Shown piece by piece: positions 63,274-64,000 of a DNA stretch of 64,000 bases. The stretch is from positions 124,001-188,000 of the forward strand of contig JAEZGS010000001.1 in assembly GCA_023437225.1 (NCBI GenBank). The letters run 5' to 3'. The notes under the pieces were generated by a model. That model ran no database searches. It was not told the DNA's origin and was given only the letters and a program-made list of their open reading frames with translations. The DNA comes from Bacteroidota bacterium (GTDB taxonomy: Bacteria; Bacteroidota; Bacteroidia; Chitinophagales; Chitinophagaceae). Every line of letters begins with the position of its first letter. The first letter of the stretch is position 1. The position numbers and the translations under genes are program-made.

Positions 63274-64000
63274 TTATTCGCTTTCAACAATTGGCCTTTC
63301 ACTGGTCTCCGGCGGAAGAACAGTTTTTAGATAGAAGAAACCCAACAAACCCGCAATTGTTGATGCAATCAGGATTGCCATCTTTGACGACATAACAATG
63401 GCTGGATCATTAAATGCAAGATTTGCAATGAACACTGACATGGTAAAGCCAATCCCCGCCAGTAGTCCGGCTCCAAGAATGATCTTGAAATTTATATCGC
63501 CAGGTAAGGAGGCGAGTTTCATTTTCACCAGTGCGTAACAGGCTGCTATTATTCCAATGGGTTTGCCGAGTATCAAACCTGCTAATATACCCAGGCTGTT
63601 ATTTGAAAGCAAAGGACGAAATGCGTCGATAGAAATTGGCAGCCCTGTATTGGCAATTGCAAAAATTGGAAGCACGCCATACGAAACCGGTTGGTGCAAT
63701 CTATGCTGCAGCCAATAGGATGGGTTACTGTCATCATCAACTCTCGTTGACGGAATTGCAAATGCAAGTAATACACCTGTAATGGTTGCGTGGACACCCG
63801 AACGTAACATGAAGTACCACATTACGATTCCCGGAATGATGTAAAACCAAAGGCTCAATACTCGGAGTGTACCCAGGATGAACAGTAGTCCAAAAATTCC
63901 CATAGCAACTCCAAAATGCAAAAAGGAAAAGTCTTCGGTATAAAATATAGCGATCACGGCAATTGCGCCAAGATCATCAATGATGGCAAGTGCAGTTAGA
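63274..64000 (-). CDS. nhaA: Na+/H+ antiporter NhaA (5' partial at window edge)
   Basis: The frame continues to the right edge, where the upstream codons read LTALAIIDDLGAIAV, the conserved Asp-Asp membrane helix of NhaA. The visible part has several hydrophobic helices, the ANTGLPISIDAFRP segment, LILGKPIGI and GIGFTMSVFIANLAF, all typical. It exchanges protons for Na+ and keeps pH and salt balance. The N-terminal third lies outside the window. Because the start is missing, the length cannot be judged. Confidence 0.93.
   Translation of the reverse strand, partial: LTALAIIDDLGAIAVIAIFYTEDFSFLHFGVAMGIFGLLFILGTLRVLSLWFYIIPGIVMWYFMLRSGVHATITGVLLAFAIPSTRVDDDSNPSYWLQHRLHQPVSYGVLPIFAIANTGLPISIDAFRPLLSNNSLGILAGLILGKPIGIIAACYALVKMKLASLPGDINFKIILGAGLLAGIGFTMSVFIANLAFNDPAIVMSSKMAILIASTIAGLLGFFYLKTVLPPETSERPIVESE

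Noticed and set aside
1..64000. CRISPR arrays, tRNA or rRNA genes, transposases
   Set aside because: No regular repeat-spacer arrays, tRNA-like cloverleaf ends or transposase motifs were seen on reading both strands; small RNAs cannot be excluded.

Overview
The window looks like a chromosomal segment of a Bacteroidota bacterium, most likely family Chitinophagaceae. The evidence is several proteins with type IX secretion (T9SS) C-terminal sorting domains, many short lipoproteins with a Cys lipobox, Bacteroidota-typical families (DUF2480, DUF4142, DUF4920, DUF3606, baeRF-like, PpiD-like), few strong Shine-Dalgarno sites, and TAnnTTTG-type promoter elements before some genes. No rRNA, tRNA, CRISPR array, phage, integrase or insertion sequence was seen. 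Gene density is high and only one gap exceeds 300 bases (59428-60088).

Layout. 1-12.3 kb: end of a T9SS surface protein, small hypothetical proteins, a baeRF-like protein, a MATE exporter, an AI-2E-type permease, three tandem mini-lipoproteins, an OmpA-like lipoprotein, a zinc peptidase, an MscS channel and a UvrD/PcrA helicase. 12.3-22.6 kb: a sugar or glycoside catabolic region. It has two Gfo/Idh/MocA oxidoreductases, three TIM-barrel isomerase-like proteins, a DUF1080 (3-keto-glycoside hydrolase family) lipoprotein, a lipoprotein cytochrome c, an MFS transporter, a gluconate 2-dehydrogenase subunit 3-like protein and an MBL-fold enzyme. Three proteins carry twin-arginine signals, which suggests a periplasmic oxidation arm feeding cytoplasmic enzymes. 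22.6-31.3 kb: GH25 lysozyme, M1 peptidase, radical SAM/SPASM enzyme, MarR regulator, GH10-like hydrolase, an AhpC/AhpD-type pair and a DegT-family aminotransferase. 31.4-47.1 kb: housekeeping and repair genes (rpoN, recA, mgsA, an AsmA-like protein, uvrB, polA), an orphan histidine kinase, a DsbA-family protein, a PfkB kinase and a diheme cytochrome. 47.1-53 kb: GH-A clan glycosidase, DUF4142 lipoprotein, a small accessory patch (hypothetical, DUF3606, FRG-domain protein), then feoA-nadD-chrA. 53-64 kb: ybeY, mnmG, a T9SS PKD protein, an RDD protein, nadA, a 660-base gene-free region rich in DnaA-box-like sites, ppiD, DUF2480, a GNAT and the 3' part of nhaA.

Main points for follow-up. (1) The gap at 59428-60088 has one perfect DnaA box, two 8/9 matches, several 7/9 matches, an AT-rich start and outward-facing flanking genes, so it is a candidate oriC. 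(2) Two CACGTG-centred palindromes resembling parS lie just upstream of mnmG, about 6 kb away. (3) A set of intergenic elements built from degenerate 7-bp units, often as two 28-base arms (4 x 7) in inverted orientation, occurs at 14.3, 15.7, 26.8 and 29.3 kb; I do not recognise it as a named family. (4) The glycoside-oxidation cluster lacks its expected GMC-type flavoprotein partner. All functional statements are from reading the sequence and general family knowledge; no database search was run.
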